A stretch of 64,000 bases of DNA from Pseudoxanthomonas sp. JBR18 (GCF_028198165.1 NZ_CP116339.1:2673001-2737000); one strand, 5' to 3'. Counted from the stretch's first letter, positions 39,892 through 53,271 are shown. Made by a program: numbers and translations. Notes: a model not told the origin generated them from the letters alone.

Positions 39892-40890
39892 ATGACGGGT
39901 ATCACTCAGCAAGTGCTGCGCCCCCGCGGCCCGCAGATCGAGCGCCTGACCGACAACCGTGCCAAGGTGGTCATCGAACCGCTGGAGCGCGGTTACGGCC
40001 ATACGCTCGGCAATGCGCTGCGTCGCGTGCTGCTGTCGTCCATCCCCGGCTTCGCCATCACCGAGGTCGAGATCGACGGCGTGCTGCACGAGTACAGCAC
40101 CATCGAGGGGCTGCAGGAAGACGTGCTCGAAGTCCTGCTCAACCTCAAGGATGTGGCCATCCGCATCCACACCGGTGACAACGCCACCCTGAGCCTGGCC
40201 AAGCAGGGCCCGGGCGTGGTGACCGCCGGCGACATCAAGACCGACCACAACGTCGAGATCCTCAATCCCGACCACGTGATCGCGCACCTGACCAAGGACA
40301 TCGCGGTCAACCTGCGCCTGAAGATCGAGCGCGGCTTCGGCTACCAGCCGGCCGCCGCGCGCCGTCGTCCGGACGAAGAGAGCCGTACGATCGGTCGCCT
40401 GGTGCTGGACGCCTCGTTCTCGCCGGTCCGCCGCGTGGCCTATGCGGTGGAGTCCGCCCGCGTCGAGCAGCGTACCGACCTGGACAAGCTGGTCATCGAC
40501 ATCGAGACCAACGGCACCATCGACGCCGAGGAAGCCGTGCGCACCGCCGCCGACATCCTGAGCGACCAGCTGTCGGTGTTCGGCGACTTCACGCACCGCG
40601 ATCGCGGCGCGCCGAAGCAGCAGACCGGTGGCGTGGATCCGGTGCTCCTGCGCCCGATCGACGACCTGGAGCTGACCGTGCGTTCGGCCAATTGCCTGAA
40701 GGCCGAGAGCATCTACTACATCGGCGACCTGATCCAGAAGACCGAAGTCGAGCTGCTCAAGACCCCGAACCTCGGCAAGAAGTCCCTGACCGAGATCAAG
40801 GAAGTCCTGGCGCAGCGTGGCCTGTCGCTGGGCATGAAGCTGGAAAACTGGCCGCCGGCCGGTGTTTCTCAGCACGGTATGCTGGGCTGA
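39892..40890 (+). CDS. rpoA: DNA-directed RNA polymerase alpha subunit
   Basis: The 332-residue protein starts [19 protein letters not shown] at ATG 39892 with GCAGGAGAC upstream; the longer reading from 39862 starts in the hairpin. The N-terminal assembly domain ([36 protein letters not shown]) dimerises and nucleates the enzyme. The C-terminal domain ([48 protein letters not shown]) binds UP elements and activators. Confidence 0.99.
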   Translation: MTGITQQVLRPRGPQIERLTDNRAKVVIEPLERGYGHTLGNALRRVLLSSIPGFAITEVEIDGVLHEYSTIEGLQEDVLEVLLNLKDVAIRIHTGDNATLSLAKQGPGVVTAGDIKTDHNVEILNPDHVIAHLTKDIAVNLRLKIERGFGYQPAAARRRPDEESRTIGRLVLDASFSPVRRVAYAVESARVEQRTDLDKLVIDIETNGTIDAEEAVRTAADILSDQLSVFGDFTHRDRGAPKQQTGGVDPVLLRPIDDLELTVRSANCLKAESIYYIGDLIQKTEVELLKTPNLGKKSLTEIKEVLAQRGLSLGMKLENWPPAGVSQHGMLG

Positions 40891-40905
40891 TCGTGAAGTG
40901 ACATG

Positions 40906-40938
40906 GGTCCCCGCCTCGTTGGTGGGGACCTTGTTGTA
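40906..40938 (+). terminator. Hairpin with T-rich tail after rpoA
   Basis: GGTCCCCGCC (40906-40915) pairs with GGTGGGGACC (40921-40930), one G-T pair, loop TCGTT, followed by TTGTTGT. It resembles an intrinsic terminator inside the alpha operon, upstream of rplQ. Confidence 0.6.
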
Positions 40939-40955
40939 AGCAACACAGACGTCGA

Positions 40956-40998
40956 CGGGCCAAAAGGCCCGCGGCGATGTCCGGGAAGGATCCCGGAC
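40956..40998 (+). other. Two further tandem hairpins before rplQ
   Basis: CGGGCC-AAAA-GGCCCG (40956-40971) and GTCCGGG-AAGGAT-CCCGGAC (40979-40998) follow the terminator-like hairpin, making three in 93 nt. A second CDS-free stretch of 85 nt then leads to rplQ. Confidence 0.5.
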
Positions 40999-41083
40999 TT
41001 GGGCCATCCGCAGTCCATGCAACAACGCCAATGAAGGCGACAGCGAACCTCAACAGCATCAATCTTTTCTAGGAACCAAGACC

Positions 41084-41458
41084 ATGCGCCACCAGAAAGC
41101 CGGCCGTAAGTTCAGCCGCACCAGCTCGCACCGCGCTGCGATGTTCTCTAACATGGCTGCGTCGCTGATCAAGCACGGCCTGATCAAGACCACCCTGCCC
41201 AAGGCCAAGGAACTGCGTCGTGTCGCAGAGCCGCTGATCACCCTGGCCAAGGTCGATGGCGTCGCCAACCGCCGCCTGGCCTTCTCGCGCCTGCGCGACA
41301 AGGAAGCCGTGGGCACGCTGTTCACCACGCTGGGCCCGCGTTACCAGTCGCGCCCGGGTGGCTACCTGCGCATCCTCAAGTGCGGTTTCCGCGCTGGCGA
41401 CAACGCGCCGATGGCCTATGTCGAGCTGGTGGACCGTCCGGAAGCGGCCGCCGAGTAA
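41084..41458 (+). CDS. rplQ: Ribosomal protein L17
   Basis: The 124-residue protein starts [46 protein letters not shown], the invariant family start, and ends [13 protein letters not shown]. It sits near the tunnel exit. It closes the r-protein cluster and is separated from rpoA by 193 nt with three hairpins, so expression may be partly uncoupled. Confidence 0.98.
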   Translation: MRHQKAGRKFSRTSSHRAAMFSNMAASLIKHGLIKTTLPKAKELRRVAEPLITLAKVDGVANRRLAFSRLRDKEAVGTLFTTLGPRYQSRPGGYLRILKCGFRAGDNAPMAYVELVDRPEAAAE

Positions 41459-41491
41459 GCGCGGCGATACATCGCTCCAGACATTCTGCAG

Positions 41492-41514
41492 ACCCCGGCG
41501 CATGCCGGGGTTTT
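41492..41514 (+). terminator. Intrinsic terminator of the r-protein cluster
   Basis: ACCCCGGC (41492-41499) pairs with GCCGGGGT (41504-41511) around GCAT, followed directly by TTT after the stem T. It lies 34 nt after rplQ and is one of the few classical Rho-independent terminators here. Confidence 0.88.
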
Positions 41515-41544
41515 GCATTCTGGGGTGGGCAAAAGGCCGTGGTG

Positions 41545-41574
41545 TTGGCCGTGCGTGCCGTGGATGGGGATAAT
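41545..41574 (+). promoter_or_regulatory. Putative dsbB promoter
   Basis: TTGGCC (41545-41550), an 18-nt spacer and GATAAT (41569-41574), 28 nt before the ATG. The -10 is good and the -35 partial. Confidence 0.55.
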
Positions 41575-41601
41575 GCGGGCATCATCCTCTCGCCTGTCGT
41601 C

Positions 41602-42135
41602 ATGAACCCTTTTCGCTGGTCGTTCCGCGCACAGTTTCTTTTCGGCTTCCTGGTCTGTGTCGCCCTGCTCGGTGCCGCGCTCTACACCCAGTACTTCCAG
41701 GGGCAGATCCCGTGTCCGCTGTGCAGCTTCCAGCGTGGCGCCTTCGCGCTGCTGGCGGTGGTGTTCCTGATCGGCGGCCTGCACGGCCCACGGCGGCGCG
41801 GCGGGCGGGGCGTCTACGGGATCCTCGCGCTGATCGCCGGCGGGTTGGGAATCGCCATCGCCACCCGGCACGTCTGGCTGCAGCACCTGCCCAAGGATCA
41901 GGTGCCGGCATGCGGCCCGGATCTGGCTTACATGATGCAGGCCTTCCCGCTGGGCGACATGGTGCGCCATGTACTGACCGGCGCGGGCGAGTGCGCCGAG
42001 GTCACCTGGCGCCTGCTCGGGCTGTCGATGCCCGAATGGGCCCTGATCTGGTTCGTGGCGCTGGTGCTGTGGGCGCTGATTGCCGCCTTTCGCAGCCGCA
42101 AGCCCAACCTGCTGCGTGAGCTGCGGATGCCCTGA
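41602..42135 (+). CDS. dsbB: Disulfide bond formation protein DsbB
   Basis: The 177-residue inner-membrane quinone reductase reoxidises periplasmic DsbA. There are four hydrophobic helices (about residues 9-31, 44-61, 69-88 and 144-164). The first periplasmic pair is C38-PL-C41 and the second C104/C131, matching the E. coli DsbB arrangement. I chose ATG 41602 (MNPFRWSFRAQFLFGF); upstream readings run through the rplQ terminator. It stands alone and converges on the TonB receptor. Confidence 0.94.
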   Translation: MNPFRWSFRAQFLFGFLVCVALLGAALYTQYFQGQIPCPLCSFQRGAFALLAVVFLIGGLHGPRRRGGRGVYGILALIAGGLGIAIATRHVWLQHLPKDQVPACGPDLAYMMQAFPLGDMVRHVLTGAGECAEVTWRLLGLSMPEWALIWFVALVLWALIAAFRSRKPNLLRELRMP

Positions 42136-42147
42136 ATCCGGCTGGGA

Positions 42148-42168
42148 CCGGTCGCGATCGTCGACCGG
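42148..42168. terminator. Hairpin between convergent dsbB and the TonB receptor
   Basis: CCGGTCG (42148-42154) pairs with CGACCGG (42162-42168) around CGATCGT. It lies between stops at 42135 and 42198 and could serve both genes. The T-run is poor. Confidence 0.45.
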
Positions 42169-42197
42169 CCTTGCGCCATGAGGTTGCGAACGACGCG

Positions 42198-44321
42198 TCA
42201 GAAGTCCTGCTGCACGCTCAGGAAGACGCCGCGCCGCGGCGCCCATTGCGGCGCGAACACACCGATGCCGCCGCCGTCGCGCAGCTGATAGCTGCGATCC
42301 AGCGCGTTCACCGCAGCGATCTGCACGTGCAACGGATGCTGGGTGTTGGCCTCGAAGTCGTGCCCCGCGCTCAGGTTGAGCTGGAAATAGGAAGGCAGCG
42401 AGGCGCCGTTGGGCACGGTGTCCGTATCGGTACGCAGGCCGCTGCCATACAGGTAGTTGGCGCCCACCCTGTTGTGGCCGGCGAAGCTGTAGTTGATCCC
42501 GCCCGACGAGGTCAGCTTCTGGTCGTGGTCCAGGTGGATCCAGTTGTCCGCCACGTAGGCCAGGGCGTCGGGATCGAAGTTGTAGGCGCCGGTCATGACC
42601 TGCTTGCCCATCGCCCGGCTGTAAGCCGCGTTGAAATACGCGCTCACCGGCCCGTTGTCGTAGTCGGCGGAGAACTCCAGGCCATGGACGTGGCCGTAGC
42701 GGTAGTTGAAGGTCGAGTAGATGTAGGCGGCGCCGAACTGCCCCTCGTCCTGCAGGCGGTCGGCCAGGCGGTCGTAAGCGTCCAGTCCCAGGGTCAGATG
42801 GTCGCCGACCTGTTGGGAGATGCCCAGGTCGTAGTAGTCGCTGCGCTCGCTGAGCGGAACCTGCGCGCCGGCGGCCAGTTGCTGGTTGGTGGTGCCATCG
42901 AACAGGGCGATGTCCCCGGAGGAGATCAATTCGCTTGCCGGCGGCGTGAAGTAACGCGCGTAGCCTGCGTGCAGGGTGGTGCGGTCGGTGGCCTGCCAGA
43001 TCGCGCCGACGCGTGGGCTGAGCTGGCTTTCGGTCCGTCCGAAGGCCTTGTAGCGGTCTGCGCGCAGGCCGTAGTTCACCGTCCAGTCTTCGCCGAGTTT
43101 CCACTCGTCCTGCAGGTAGAGCGCCGTGGTGCTGGCGTGGAAGCGGCTGCTGTCGCCGATCAGCTCGGGAACGTTGCTGGTCTGGTTGCCATCGGCATCG
43201 GCCGGGAAGACCCAGCTGTTGTCGCTGGCGGTGGCGTGCTCGAAGTCGCCGTACAGGCCGTAGCGCAAGGTATGCGATTGGCCCAGCGGGGTGGAGACAT
43301 CGGCCTGCAGCACGTTGGCGCGGTTGCCGCGATCGACCTGCGAGGCGACGCCATCGAAGATCAGATCGCCGGTCACGTCGGGATCGAAGGCCACGCTGCT
43401 GTAGCGCTGGCCCAGCGAGACCTGATAGGCGCTGTCGCCGATCAGGCCCTGCAGCGCGACGGTGGCGAAGCGGGTGTTTTCGCGCTGGCGCTCATCGAGT
43501 GCGCTGGAATCGAAATCGGTCTGCCCCCGGTTGTCGAACGCCGGAGTCTGCCCGGGGTTGTTGGGCACCTGGAAGCGGTTGTTGGCGTAACCGGCCATCA
43601 GGCTCAGGCGCGTGTCCTCATTGACCAGATAGGTCAGGTCGGCGAAGGCCTTGCCCTGGTGGGTCTTGTCGTGATCGGGCGTGCGCGAATTGGTGGGATT
43701 CTCCAGGCCGATCTTGTTCTGGTCGTAATCGCCGGTCACGAACCAGCTCCAGCGGCCCTGGCCGCCCCACCAGGCCAGCGAAGGATTGAAGGTGCCGAAC
43801 GAGCCCGTGGTCACCCCGACGCTGCCGCCGTTGCCCAGCGCCTGGCCGCTCTTGGTGGTGATGTCGACCACCGCGGCGGTCCGGTCACCGAACTGGGCCG
43901 GCAGCGCGCCATCGAGCAGCCGGATGCTGGCCACGGTGCGCGGATCCAGACTCTGGCCGAAGCCGGAAATGGACTCGGGCAGGATCACGCCGTTGATGCG
44001 GTACTGCAGATTGGCGTGGTCGCCGCGGACGTGGACGCCGCCGTAGGAATCCTGGACGACGCCTGGCGCCTGCAGCAGGACCTGGTTCATCGGCGTGGAG
44101 GCCCCGAGCGGCAGCCGGTCGATGTCGGCCCCGGTAATGGTGAACTGGCTGCTGCCGATGTCAGGCGACAGTGCATTGCGCGCCTGGTCCAGCTTGGCGT
44201 GGACCTTGACCACGTCCAGGTCGACCGTGGTGTCCGTGGGGGCGTCGTCGGCCAGGGCGAGCAGGGGTGTGGTCGCCAGTGCCAGGGCGATCGCTGAGGC
44301 GAGCAGGTTCGGGGTTTTCAT
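42198..44321 (-). CDS. TonB-dependent outer-membrane receptor, possibly zinc-related
   Basis: The 707-residue protein has a signal peptide (about residues 1-24, LLALA then DD), a TonB-box-like DVVKV near residues 36-40, a plug domain (GADIDRLPLGASTPMNQVLLQAPGVVQDSYGGVHVRGDH; ALPAQFGDRTAAVVDITTKSG) and a long beta-barrel ending in an aromatic residue (FLSVQQDF), as outer-membrane insertion requires. The ligand cannot be read from sequence. A palindrome 22-41 nt upstream resembles a Zur box, suggesting a zinc-limitation receptor like ZnuD, but this is inference. It is a single-gene unit. Confidence 0.9.
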   Translation of the reverse strand: MKTPNLLASAIALALATTPLLALADDAPTDTTVDLDVVKVHAKLDQARNALSPDIGSSQFTITGADIDRLPLGASTPMNQVLLQAPGVVQDSYGGVHVRGDHANLQYRINGVILPESISGFGQSLDPRTVASIRLLDGALPAQFGDRTAAVVDITTKSGQALGNGGSVGVTTGSFGTFNPSLAWWGGQGRWSWFVTGDYDQNKIGLENPTNSRTPDHDKTHQGKAFADLTYLVNEDTRLSLMAGYANNRFQVPNNPGQTPAFDNRGQTDFDSSALDERQRENTRFATVALQGLIGDSAYQVSLGQRYSSVAFDPDVTGDLIFDGVASQVDRGNRANVLQADVSTPLGQSHTLRYGLYGDFEHATASDNSWVFPADADGNQTSNVPELIGDSSRFHASTTALYLQDEWKLGEDWTVNYGLRADRYKAFGRTESQLSPRVGAIWQATDRTTLHAGYARYFTPPASELISSGDIALFDGTTNQQLAAGAQVPLSERSDYYDLGISQQVGDHLTLGLDAYDRLADRLQDEGQFGAAYIYSTFNYRYGHVHGLEFSADYDNGPVSAYFNAAYSRAMGKQVMTGAYNFDPDALAYVADNWIHLDHDQKLTSSGGINYSFAGHNRVGANYLYGSGLRTDTDTVPNGASLPSYFQLNLSAGHDFEANTQHPLHVQIAAVNALDRSYQLRDGGGIGVFAPQWAPRRGVFLSVQQDF

Positions 44322-44343
44322 CGGGGGTGGGGCCGTTGTGGAA

Positions 44344-44362
44344 AATGTTATGAGATAACGTT
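44344..44362 (-). promoter_or_regulatory. Zur-box-like palindrome upstream of the TonB receptor
   Basis: AATGTTAT (44344-44351), GAG, ATAACGTT (44355-44362): seven of eight base pairs symmetrical. It resembles the gammaproteobacterial Zur consensus (TGTTAT...ATAACA). Its centre is 32 nt upstream of the start codon, where it would overlap the promoter and allow repression. Confidence 0.55.
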
Positions 44363-44517
44363 CCTCCTGCTGGGCTTGCGCCGCCCAGGCCGAAAGTCAT
44401 GCGGAGCAATTCCGCGTTTCCCGGGGTTTAGAGACCTCGGAAAACTGTCGGAATCGACAGGGAGTTCGTCCTGGGTCCCGCGCTCTGCGATCATGGGGCG
44501 TCCTTCAGGAGCCCCGC

Positions 44518-45909
<1,392 letters not shown>

Positions 45910-45922
45910 TTGCGGTGTTTCA

Positions 45923-45945
45923 CGGTGCCGGCGCGCCCGGCACCG
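45923..45945 (+). terminator. 9-bp hairpin after DAHP synthase
   Basis: CGGTGCCGG (45923-45931) pairs with CCGGCACCG (45937-45945) around CGCGC, 13 nt after the stop. It has no T-run, so it is a weak terminator candidate, and it lies just before the mechanosensitive channel gene. Confidence 0.5.
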
Positions 45946-45982
45946 ACATGAACTGCACGACGGGCTTTGGCATAGTCCAGGC

Positions 45983-47155
45983 ATGAAGCACCTGGACTGG
46001 AACTCCGCCGCCCCCTACGTCGTGCCGCTGGGAATCTCGCTGTTGCTCGGGCTGCTGGCCTGGAGCGTGTTCCTGTGGATGGCGCGACGCACGCGCAACA
46101 AGGATTACCGGCGTGCGCGCATCGTGCGCGTGCTGAGCGTGCCGTTGGCCTTCCTGTTGCCGATGCTGTTCCTGATCATCGGATTGGAGGCCACGCCGCT
46201 GCGCGACGGCGACCTGGCCCTGGTGGTGCGCACCCTGCATATCGGCATCACCGGCTGCGTCACCTGGTTGCTGGTGCGGGTGGTCAACGCGATCGTCGCG
46301 GCCATCCTGCGGGATCACCCAATCAACGTCGTGGACAACCTGGCGGCGCGCCAGATCCATACCCAGACCCGCGTGCTGGGCCGGATCGCGGCGGGGCTGG
46401 TGATGCTGATCGGCGTGTCGGTGGTGCTGCTGAGCTTCGATGAGGTCAAGCAGGTCGGCAAGACGCTGCTGGCCTCGGCCGGCATCATCGGCCTGGTGGC
46501 CGGCATCGCCGCCAAGCCGGTGTTCGGCAATCTGATCGCAGGCCTGCAGATCGCCCTGGCCCAGCCGATCCGGCTGGATGACGTGGTCATCGTGGAAGGC
46601 GAGTGGGGCCGGATCGAGGAGATCACCAGTTCCTTCGTGGTGGTGAACATCTGGGATGAGCGCCGCATGGTGGTGCCGTTGACCTGGTTCATCGAGAACC
46701 CGTTCCAGAACTGGACCCGGCGCAGCGCGCAGCTGCTGGGGACCATCATGCTGTTCCTGGATTACCGCACGCCGATGGGTGAGGTCCGCGCCGAGCTGGA
46801 GCGCATCTGCAAGCGCGATGCGCGCTGGGACGGCCGGGTCTGCATCGCCCAGGTCACCGACACCACGGAAACCACCATGCAGGTCCGCCTGCTGGTCAGT
46901 GCACGCAATTCGGCCGACGCCTTCGATCTGCGTTGCGTGGTGCGCGAGCAGATCCTCGAGTTCCTGGCGCGCGAACACCTGTACGCGCTGCCGCGGACCC
47001 GCGCCGAGCTCAGCAGCGATCCGGAACCGATGCTCGACACGCCCGCGGTACGGCCGTCCCTGCACCAGACGCGCTCGCCCAGTCCCCAGGATGGCCCGCC
47101 GCCGATCAGCCACGGCGATCACGACGCCGCGGAAGTCGCATCGCGGCCCGAGTGA
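45983..47155 (+). CDS. MscS-family small-conductance mechanosensitive channel
   Basis: The 390-residue inner-membrane protein has four hydrophobic segments (about residues 12-33, 48-67, 80-104 and 128-148). Next comes the pore-lining helix GKTLLASAGIIGLVAGIAAKPVFGNLIAGLQIALAQPIRLDD, the MscS signature with Ala/Gly packing faces and a bend before the beta domain VIVEGEWGRIEEITSSFVVVNIWDERRMVVP. A hydrophilic, proline-rich C-terminal tail of about 50 residues follows. It should open under hypo-osmotic shock. It converges with the amidase gene. Confidence 0.92.
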   Translation: MKHLDWNSAAPYVVPLGISLLLGLLAWSVFLWMARRTRNKDYRRARIVRVLSVPLAFLLPMLFLIIGLEATPLRDGDLALVVRTLHIGITGCVTWLLVRVVNAIVAAILRDHPINVVDNLAARQIHTQTRVLGRIAAGLVMLIGVSVVLLSFDEVKQVGKTLLASAGIIGLVAGIAAKPVFGNLIAGLQIALAQPIRLDDVVIVEGEWGRIEEITSSFVVVNIWDERRMVVPLTWFIENPFQNWTRRSAQLLGTIMLFLDYRTPMGEVRAELERICKRDARWDGRVCIAQVTDTTETTMQVRLLVSARNSADAFDLRCVVREQILEFLAREHLYALPRTRAELSSDPEPMLDTPAVRPSLHQTRSPSPQDGPPPISHGDHDAAEVASRPE

Positions 47156-47176
47156 CCGCCGTCAGCGCGTGCAGCC

Positions 47177-48805
47177 TTACGGCTTGGCGGCGCTGGCGGA
47201 CATCGCGATGGTGGGAAGGTACTGCGGCGGCTTGCGCGCCTGCGTGCGCTGCTCGTAGTCGTAGCCCAGCTCGATCAGGCGAGCTTCACTCCAGGCCGTG
47301 CCCATGAACAGCACGCCGAGGGGCAGGCCCTGCGCGGTGCTCCCCATCGGGATGGTCAGGCTGGGATAACCGGCCACCGCCGCCGCGCCATAACCGGCCC
47401 CGGGAAAGGGATCCTTGAACGCGGGATCGGTGCGCCAGGCCGGGCCGGTGGCCGCCCCGACCAGCGCGTCCAGGTGCTGTGCCTTGAGCGCGGCGTCGAT
47501 GCCCTCGGGGCCGGCCAGGCGCTTGATGCGCGAGCGTGCCTGGATGTAGGCCGGATCGTTCAAGCCCCCCATCGCCGCGGATTGCTCGAACAGCTCCTGT
47601 CCGAACAACGGCATTTCCTCGCGCGCATGCTGCTGGTTGAAGCCGATCAGCTGCTGCAGGGAGGTCACGGGCGCGTCGTGCGTGGTGAGGTAGCGGGCCA
47701 GGCCGTTCTTGAACTCGGTCTTGAGCACGAACAATTCATCGTCGTCCCACTGCCCGGCAGTGGGAATCTGGGCATCGACCACGGTCGCGCCCGCCTGACG
47801 CAAGGTTTCGACCACGCCTTCCATGGCCTTGGCCACCTCCGGGGAGAACGCGAAGGTGCTGCGCAGTACGCCGATGCGGGCCCCCTTCAGCCCGCCCGGA
47901 CGCAGCCGTGCCTGGTAGTCCAGCGCCGCATTCAAGGTGGCATACCCGGTGGTGGCATCGGCCGGGTCACGGCCAGCCATCACCCCGAGCAAGGTCGCCG
48001 CGTCGGCCACGGTGCGGGTGATTGGACCTGCGGTGTCCTGGCTCCAGGAAATCGGCACGATGCCATCCCGGCTGACCAGGCCCACCGTCGGCTTGAGCCC
48101 GACAACGCCGTTGACCGAGGCCGGGCAGATGATGCTGCCGTCGGTCTCGGTGCCCACCGTGGCCGCAGCCAGGTTGGCCGCGGCGGCCACGGCGCTGCCG
48201 GCGCTGGAGCCGCAGGGATTGCGATCCAGCGCATAGGGATTGTGGGTTTGCCCGCCCAGGCCGCTCCAGCCAGAAATCGACTCGGAGGAACGGAAGTTGG
48301 CCCACTCGCTCAGGTTGGCCTTGCCCAGGATCACCGCGCCTGCCTCGCGCAGGCGCTTGACCAGGAAAGCGTCCTGGCGCGGCTTGAAGTCCCTCAGTGC
48401 CAGCGAGCCGGCCGTGGTCGCCATCGGCGTGGCGTCGATGTTGTCCTTGAGCAGGATCGGGATGCCCTCGAGCGGGCCACGCACGGTGCCGCCGGCCCGC
48501 TCGCGGTCGCGTAGTGCCGCTTCGGTCATGGCATCGGGGTTGAGCTGGAGGACCGCGCCCAGGTGCGGGCCGCTGCGATCCACCTGGGCGATCCGGTCCA
48601 GGTAGGCGCGGGTCAGGGTGCGACTGTCCAGTTCGCCCGCTTCCATGCGCGCCTGCAGTTGGGCGATGGATTGCTCGGCATAGAGGAACTGGGTCGGCGG
48701 CGCGCTGGCCTGGGAATCGGCCGGCTCGGGTGTCGAACAGGCGGACAGCGCCAGCAGGCACGACAGTGTCAGCGCAGGCCAGGCACGCATGGAAGGATTC
48801 CGCAT
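47177..48805 (-). CDS. Amidase-signature-family lipoprotein
   Basis: About 542 residues. The N-terminus [13 protein letters not shown] carries a lipobox (ALSAC), so the mature protein is probably lipid-anchored. The amidase-signature core has the catalytic Lys in [14 protein letters not shown], the Ser pair in [18 protein letters not shown] and the nucleophile region [13 protein letters not shown]. It hydrolyses an amide of unknown identity; GatA is ruled out by the signal peptide. The start is ambiguous, ATG 48805 or 48790; both leave a valid lipoprotein signal and neither has a clear ribosome site. It lies downstream of DUF2127 on the same strand. Confidence 0.88.
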   Translation of the reverse strand: MRNPSMRAWPALTLSCLLALSACSTPEPADSQASAPPTQFLYAEQSIAQLQARMEAGELDSRTLTRAYLDRIAQVDRSGPHLGAVLQLNPDAMTEAALRDRERAGGTVRGPLEGIPILLKDNIDATPMATTAGSLALRDFKPRQDAFLVKRLREAGAVILGKANLSEWANFRSSESISGWSGLGGQTHNPYALDRNPCGSSAGSAVAAAANLAAATVGTETDGSIICPASVNGVVGLKPTVGLVSRDGIVPISWSQDTAGPITRTVADAATLLGVMAGRDPADATTGYATLNAALDYQARLRPGGLKGARIGVLRSTFAFSPEVAKAMEGVVETLRQAGATVVDAQIPTAGQWDDDELFVLKTEFKNGLARYLTTHDAPVTSLQQLIGFNQQHAREEMPLFGQELFEQSAAMGGLNDPAYIQARSRIKRLAGPEGIDAALKAQHLDALVGAATGPAWRTDPAFKDPFPGAGYGAAAVAGYPSLTIPMGSTAQGLPLGVLFMGTAWSEARLIELGYDYEQRTQARKPPQYLPTIAMSASAAKP

Positions 48806-48851
48806 CGGGGATGCTCGCAGGCTAAACGCAGGCGCCAGGCGGGCGCAACGG

Positions 48852-49331
48852 TCAGCCGTGGCGCCGGCGCCGCAGCAGGTCGCGGGCGAGGATCGCCACG
48901 ACCAGGACATTGATGATGACCACCGCCCAGGTGTGCCAGCCCGGATGCCGGACCAGCGCATACATGTCAAAGGGCAGGTAGACCGCCGTGCCCACACAGC
49001 CCAGCCACGAGGCCCAGGCCTTGGCCCGCCACAGGCCCCAGGATTCCACCAGGCGCCAGATGGCGTAGACGGTGACGACCGCCACGGCCAGGTGCACCGC
49101 CTCGGGATTGATGGCGTTGAGCAGCGAGGGCAGGGTGCCGCGGTCCGGATCCAGGTTGAAGCGCGCGATCATCTGGTGGATGAGGCGACGGATGGGCTCG
49201 GGGCCCATCACTTCCAGGCTGGCGGCGGCGATCAGGGCCAACAGCCCCTTGGCCAGCTCGAACAAAGCCAGCGCGTGCAATCCCGGATGCGCGTGTGGAT
49301 CCGGGTTGTAGGGGCGCTGGCGCTGTGACAT
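48852..49331 (-). CDS. DUF2127-family membrane protein, function unknown
   Basis: The 159-residue protein starts MSQRQRPYNPDPHAHPGLHALALFELAKGLLALIAAA. Three or four hydrophobic helices follow; VTVYAIWRLVESWGLWRAKAWASWLGCVGTAVYLPFDMYALVRHP is the family-like core, and it ends in a basic RDLLRRRRHG tail. No catalytic motif is visible. It sits 46 nt upstream of the amidase on the same strand and may be cotranscribed with it, though no functional link is known. Confidence 0.8.
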   Translation of the reverse strand: MSQRQRPYNPDPHAHPGLHALALFELAKGLLALIAAASLEVMGPEPIRRLIHQMIARFNLDPDRGTLPSLLNAINPEAVHLAVAVVTVYAIWRLVESWGLWRAKAWASWLGCVGTAVYLPFDMYALVRHPGWHTWAVVIINVLVVAILARDLLRRRRHG

Positions 49332-49371
49332 CGGGCCGGAAGGATACGCCGGAATGCATCCCGCGCGGCGA

Positions 49372-51201
<1,830 letters not shown>

Positions 51202-51248
51202 GCGGCACGGGCGCGACAGAGCGCGCAGGGCTGGGGAGGGAAGCGCGT

Positions 51249-51254
51249 ATTATA
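51249..51254 (-). promoter_or_regulatory. Consensus -10 of the typA promoter
   Basis: On the minus strand this reads TATAAT, 48 nt upstream of the typA ATG. No good -35 is found at 16-18 nt, so it may be an activator-assisted or extended promoter. Confidence 0.55.
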
Positions 51255-51302
51255 GCCGGTTACCGCCCACAACCGGGCTGCCCGTTCCTAAGGAGTCCCA
51301 AA

Positions 51303-51797
51303 ATGTCCCTCACCGCCACTTTCAACACCTCCCGCGGCCCCATCCAGGTCGAGCTGTACCCCGACAAGGCCCCGCTCACGGTCGCCAATTTCGTCAACCT
51401 GGCCAAGCGCGGCTTCTACGACGGGTTGAATTTCCACCGCGTCATCCCGGATTTCATGATCCAGGGCGGCTGCCCGGAGGGTTCGGGCCGTGGCGGCCCG
51501 GGTTACCGCTTCGAGGACGAGACCACCAACGGCGTGGCCCATGAGCGTGGCGTGCTGTCCATGGCCAATGCCGGCCCCAACACCAACGGCAGCCAGTTCT
51601 TCATCACCCACGTGGCCACCCCGTGGCTGGACGGCAAGCACACCGTGTTCGGCAAGGTGGTCTCGGGCCTCGAAGTGGTCGATGCGGTCAAGCAGGGCGA
51701 CACGATCGACTCGCTGGTGATCGATGGCGACACCGATGCCGTCCTGGCCGCCAAGGCCGACCGCGTGGCCGAGTGGAACAAGCACCTGGCCGCCTGA
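51303..51797 (+). CDS. ppiB: Peptidyl-prolyl cis-trans isomerase, cyclophilin type
   Basis: The 164-residue cytoplasmic cyclophilin shows [27 protein letters not shown] (catalytic Arg in FHRV), [15 protein letters not shown] and [12 protein letters not shown]. No signal peptide is present. AAGGAG lies 8 nt before ATG 51303. It is divergent from typA over a 101-nt shared promoter region. Confidence 0.95.
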   Translation: MSLTATFNTSRGPIQVELYPDKAPLTVANFVNLAKRGFYDGLNFHRVIPDFMIQGGCPEGSGRGGPGYRFEDETTNGVAHERGVLSMANAGPNTNGSQFFITHVATPWLDGKHTVFGKVVSGLEVVDAVKQGDTIDSLVIDGDTDAVLAAKADRVAEWNKHLAA

Positions 51798-51833
51798 GCC
51801 CAGTGCCGCAGGGCGGGCGACGGCCGCAAGTAG

Positions 51834-51876
51834 ACCTTTAGGTGAAAGCGGCCGTACCCGGCCTCCATGCTAAAAT
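51834..51876 (+). promoter_or_regulatory. mdh promoter region
   Basis: ACCTTTAGGT (51834-51843) is followed by GCCTCCATGC and TAAAAT (51871-51876). The -10 lacks a matching -35. The ACCTTT...AGGT element and CCTCNATGCT stretch recall the acyl-CoA ligase and prpE upstream regions, but spacing differs. Confidence 0.45.
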
Positions 51877-51879
51877 TCC

Positions 51880-53054
<1,175 letters not shown>

Positions 53055-53056
53055 GC

Positions 53057-53091
53057 AAAGGCTGCCTGCGGGCCATGGGCCCGCAGCCTTT
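53057..53091 (+). terminator. mdh terminator
   Basis: CTGCGGGCC (53066-53074) pairs with GGCCCGCAG (53078-53086) around ATG, with outer AAAGG/CCTTT pairs and a 4-nt bulge. It begins 2 nt after the mdh stop. Confidence 0.7.
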
Positions 53092-53150
53092 GCGAACGCC
53101 CGCGCCGCTTGCGCGGGCCGGGCGTGCCATTCGCCAGTGACTGCAAGACA

Positions 53151-53182
53151 ACGCCGGGCCGAGAGGTCCGGCGTTTTTCTTT
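53151..53182 (+). terminator. Intrinsic terminator downstream of mdh
   Basis: ACGCCGGGCC (53151-53160) pairs with GGTCCGGCGT (53165-53174), one G-T pair, GAGA loop, followed by TTTTCTTT. It is the most classical intrinsic terminator in the window and isolates mdh from the ligase gene. Confidence 0.88.
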
Positions 53183-53192
53183 GCCGGTATCG

Positions 53193-53239
53193 GCTTCGAC
53201 CAAGGTCGGGCCGCGCGCATGGAGCCCCCTCGCTACGCT
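53193..53239 (+). promoter_or_regulatory. Acyl-CoA ligase promoter with GCTTCGACC palindrome
   Basis: GCTTCGACC (53193-53201) overlaps CGACC-AA-GGTCG (53197-53208). TACGCT (53234-53239) starts 33 nt after the end of GCTTCGACC, with GGCGGCC following. There is no usable -35, as in an activator-dependent promoter. The same layout precedes prpE. Confidence 0.55.
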
Positions 53240-53271
53240 GGCGGCCTTCGCATGGGCACCGGGAGGGCCCG

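Noticed and set aside
41602..44321. Operon of dsbB with the TonB receptor
   Set aside because: They are convergent with a hairpin between, so they cannot be cotranscribed.
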